Source: Thermohahella caldifontis (GTDB lineage Bacteria; Pseudomonadota; Gammaproteobacteria; Pseudomonadales; Oleiphilaceae). Taken from it: a stretch of DNA of 64,000 bases. Each line of letters begins with the position of its first letter. The first letter of the stretch is position 1. The translations under genes were made by a program, and so were the position numbers. Positions 62,804 through 64,000 of this stretch are shown here, one piece after another. The stretch lies in NCBI RefSeq assembly GCF_041153465.1, contig NZ_CP154858.1:1054001-1118000 (forward strand). Reading direction: 5' to 3'. The notes beneath the pieces are model-generated. The model was given only the letters and a program-made list of their open reading frames with translations. It was not told the DNA's origin and did no database searches.

Positions 62804-62829
62804 CTACAGGAACTGATGAGGGTTATATC

Positions 62830-64000
62830 GTGCTAGACGAATACCGTAAACACGCAGAAGAACGTGCCGCTCTGGGTATTCCGCCCAAGCCGCTGAATGC
62901 CGAGCAGACGGCCGCACTGGTCGAGCTAGTGAAGAATCCACCGGCTGGCGAGGAAGCGTTCCTGCTGGATCTTCTTGAAAACCGTATTCCCCCGGGTGTG
63001 GATGAAGCCGCGTACGTCAAGGCAGGCTTCCTCACCGCCATCGCCAAGGGCGAAGCCACTTCTCCTCTGGTGGACAAGCGCAAGGCCGTGGAACTGCTGG
63101 GCATGATGCAGGGCGGCTACAATATCCAGACCCTGATCGAACTGCTGGATGACGCGGAGCTGGGCGAACTGGCTGCCGAGCAGCTCAAGCATACCATTCT
63201 GGTTTTCGACTCTTTCCATGACGTGAAGGAAAAGGCCGACGCCGGCAATGCCAACGCCAAGGCCGTTCTGGAGTCCTGGGCCAACGGTGAGTGGTTCACC
63301 AGCAAGCCGGAAGTACCTGAAGTCATCACGGCAACCGTGTTCAAGGTTCCCGGGGAAACGAATACCGATGACCTGTCTCCCGCCCCGGATGCCTGGTCAC
63401 GCCCGGATATCCCGCTGCATGCACTGGCCATGTACAAGATGCCGCGCGAAGGTCTCGAGAAGCCTCTGGAGACGATCGCCGAACTGAAGAAAAAAGGGCA
63501 TCAGATTGCTTTCGTGGGCGACGTTGTCGGAACCGGTTCTTCACGCAAGTCAGCCACCAACTCCGTTCTGTGGCACATTGGTCACGACATCCCCGGCGTA
63601 CCCAACAAGCGTGCCGGCGGCATCTGCATCGGCGGCAAGATTGCACCGATCTTCTTCAACACCATGGAAGATGCCGGCGCTCTGCCCTTCGAGTGCGACG
63701 TGTCCAAGCTCAACATGGGTGATGTCATCGACATCTACCCGTACGAGGGCAAGATCAAGAACCACGAGACCGGCGAACTGCTGGCCGAGTTTGAACTCAA
63801 GAGCGATGTCATTCTGGACGAAGTCCGCGCTGGTGGCCGGATTCCGCTGATCATCGGCCGCGGCCTGACTCATCGCGCCCGGGAAGCACTCGGACTGGGC
63901 CCGACAGATCTGTTCCGCAAGCCCAAGCCGGTTGCGGAGAGCGACAAAGGCTACACACTGGCGCAGAAAATGGTCGGCAAGGCCTGCGGCGTGGAAGGCG
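62830..64000 (+). CDS. acnB: Aconitate hydratase B, N-terminal part (cut by window edge)
   Basis: Bases 62830-64000 give 390 residues, open to the window end. GTG 62830 has GAGGG about eight bases upstream and the product begins LDEYRKHAEERAALGI, as in E. coli AcnB. HEAT-like N-terminal domain first, then domain 4-like blocks typical of AcnB order: GETNTDDLSPAPDAWSRPD (in parts: TNTDDLSPAPDA, WSRPDIPLHALAM), VGTGSSRKSATNSV, PNKRAGGICIGGKIAP and GRIPLIIGRGLT. Catalyses citrate to isocitrate in the TCA cycle; the Fe-S ligand region lies outside the window. Confidence 0.95.
   Translation, partial: MLDEYRKHAEERAALGIPPKPLNAEQTAALVELVKNPPAGEEAFLLDLLENRIPPGVDEAAYVKAGFLTAIAKGEATSPLVDKRKAVELLGMMQGGYNIQTLIELLDDAELGELAAEQLKHTILVFDSFHDVKEKADAGNANAKAVLESWANGEWFTSKPEVPEVITATVFKVPGETNTDDLSPAPDAWSRPDIPLHALAMYKMPREGLEKPLETIAELKKKGHQIAFVGDVVGTGSSRKSATNSVLWHIGHDIPGVPNKRAGGICIGGKIAPIFFNTMEDAGALPFECDVSKLNMGDVIDIYPYEGKIKNHETGELLAEFELKSDVILDEVRAGGRIPLIIGRGLTHRAREALGLGPTDLFRKPKPVAESDKGYTLAQKMVGKACGVEG

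Overview
The window reads as a chromosomal segment of a gammaproteobacterium with fairly GC-rich DNA; I cannot name the genus. The evidence is gene content and order: tig-clpP-clpX-lon-hupB-ppiD on one side of a tRNA cluster and folD-cysS-glnS-ppiB-lpxH-(miaE)-acnB on the other, an arrangement also known from Pseudomonas and relatives, plus a full cbb3 oxidase cluster (ccoNOQP-ccoGHIS) followed by hemN and next to an FNR/Anr-type regulator. The organism is therefore probably a respiring aerobe or microaerophile that tunes itself to low oxygen.

Layout. 1-6.1 kb: end of a diheme cytochrome c, pdxH, a Do-type periplasmic protease, fadD, an alpha/beta hydrolase and a MaoC hydratase. 6.2-14.9 kb (minus strand): nine tightly packed genes coding for an ExbB/TolQ protein, two ExbD/TolR proteins, a TonB-like protein, three TPR proteins and two small exported proteins. 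This looks like a proton-driven envelope machine of the Agl-Glt type and is the most interesting part of the window. 15.1-21.3 kb: CoxE-like and MoxR pair, PilZ protein, pdxB, rhlB-like helicase, epmC. 21.4-26.1 kb: dsbD, a TusA-like protein, a small monooxygenase-like protein, a chemoreceptor-like protein, a hydrolase. 26.1-37.9 kb: fnr, cco genes, hemN, ttcA. 38-41.1 kb: TetR regulator, DUF547 protein, DnaJ-like protein, polysaccharide deacetylase. 41.2-45.9 kb (minus): a C39-type peptidase, a beta-barrel protein, a FadL-type porin and a MalM-like exported protein in one operon. 46-54.9 kb: ppiD, tRNA-Asp, hupB, lon, clpX, clpP, tig, and tRNAs Leu, His and Arg. 55.07-56.42 kb: an intact insertion sequence with a 17-bp target duplication. 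56.5-64 kb: folD, cysS, glnS, ppiB, lpxH, miaE, start of acnB.

Regulation visible in the sequence: two near-ideal FNR sites lie about 41 bp upstream of the inferred start points of ccoN and hemN, so the neighbouring FNR probably switches on the high-affinity oxidase and oxygen-independent haem synthesis together. The tRNA cluster and hupB have good sigma70-type promoters.

Data quality: six genes (hydrolase, TonB-like, TPR, epmC, TetR, cysS) are each broken by what looks like one missing base in or beside a run of five or more identical bases. Because cysS is essential, undercalled homopolymers in the assembly are a better explanation than real gene decay, and I annotate these as full-length genes with a frameshift.
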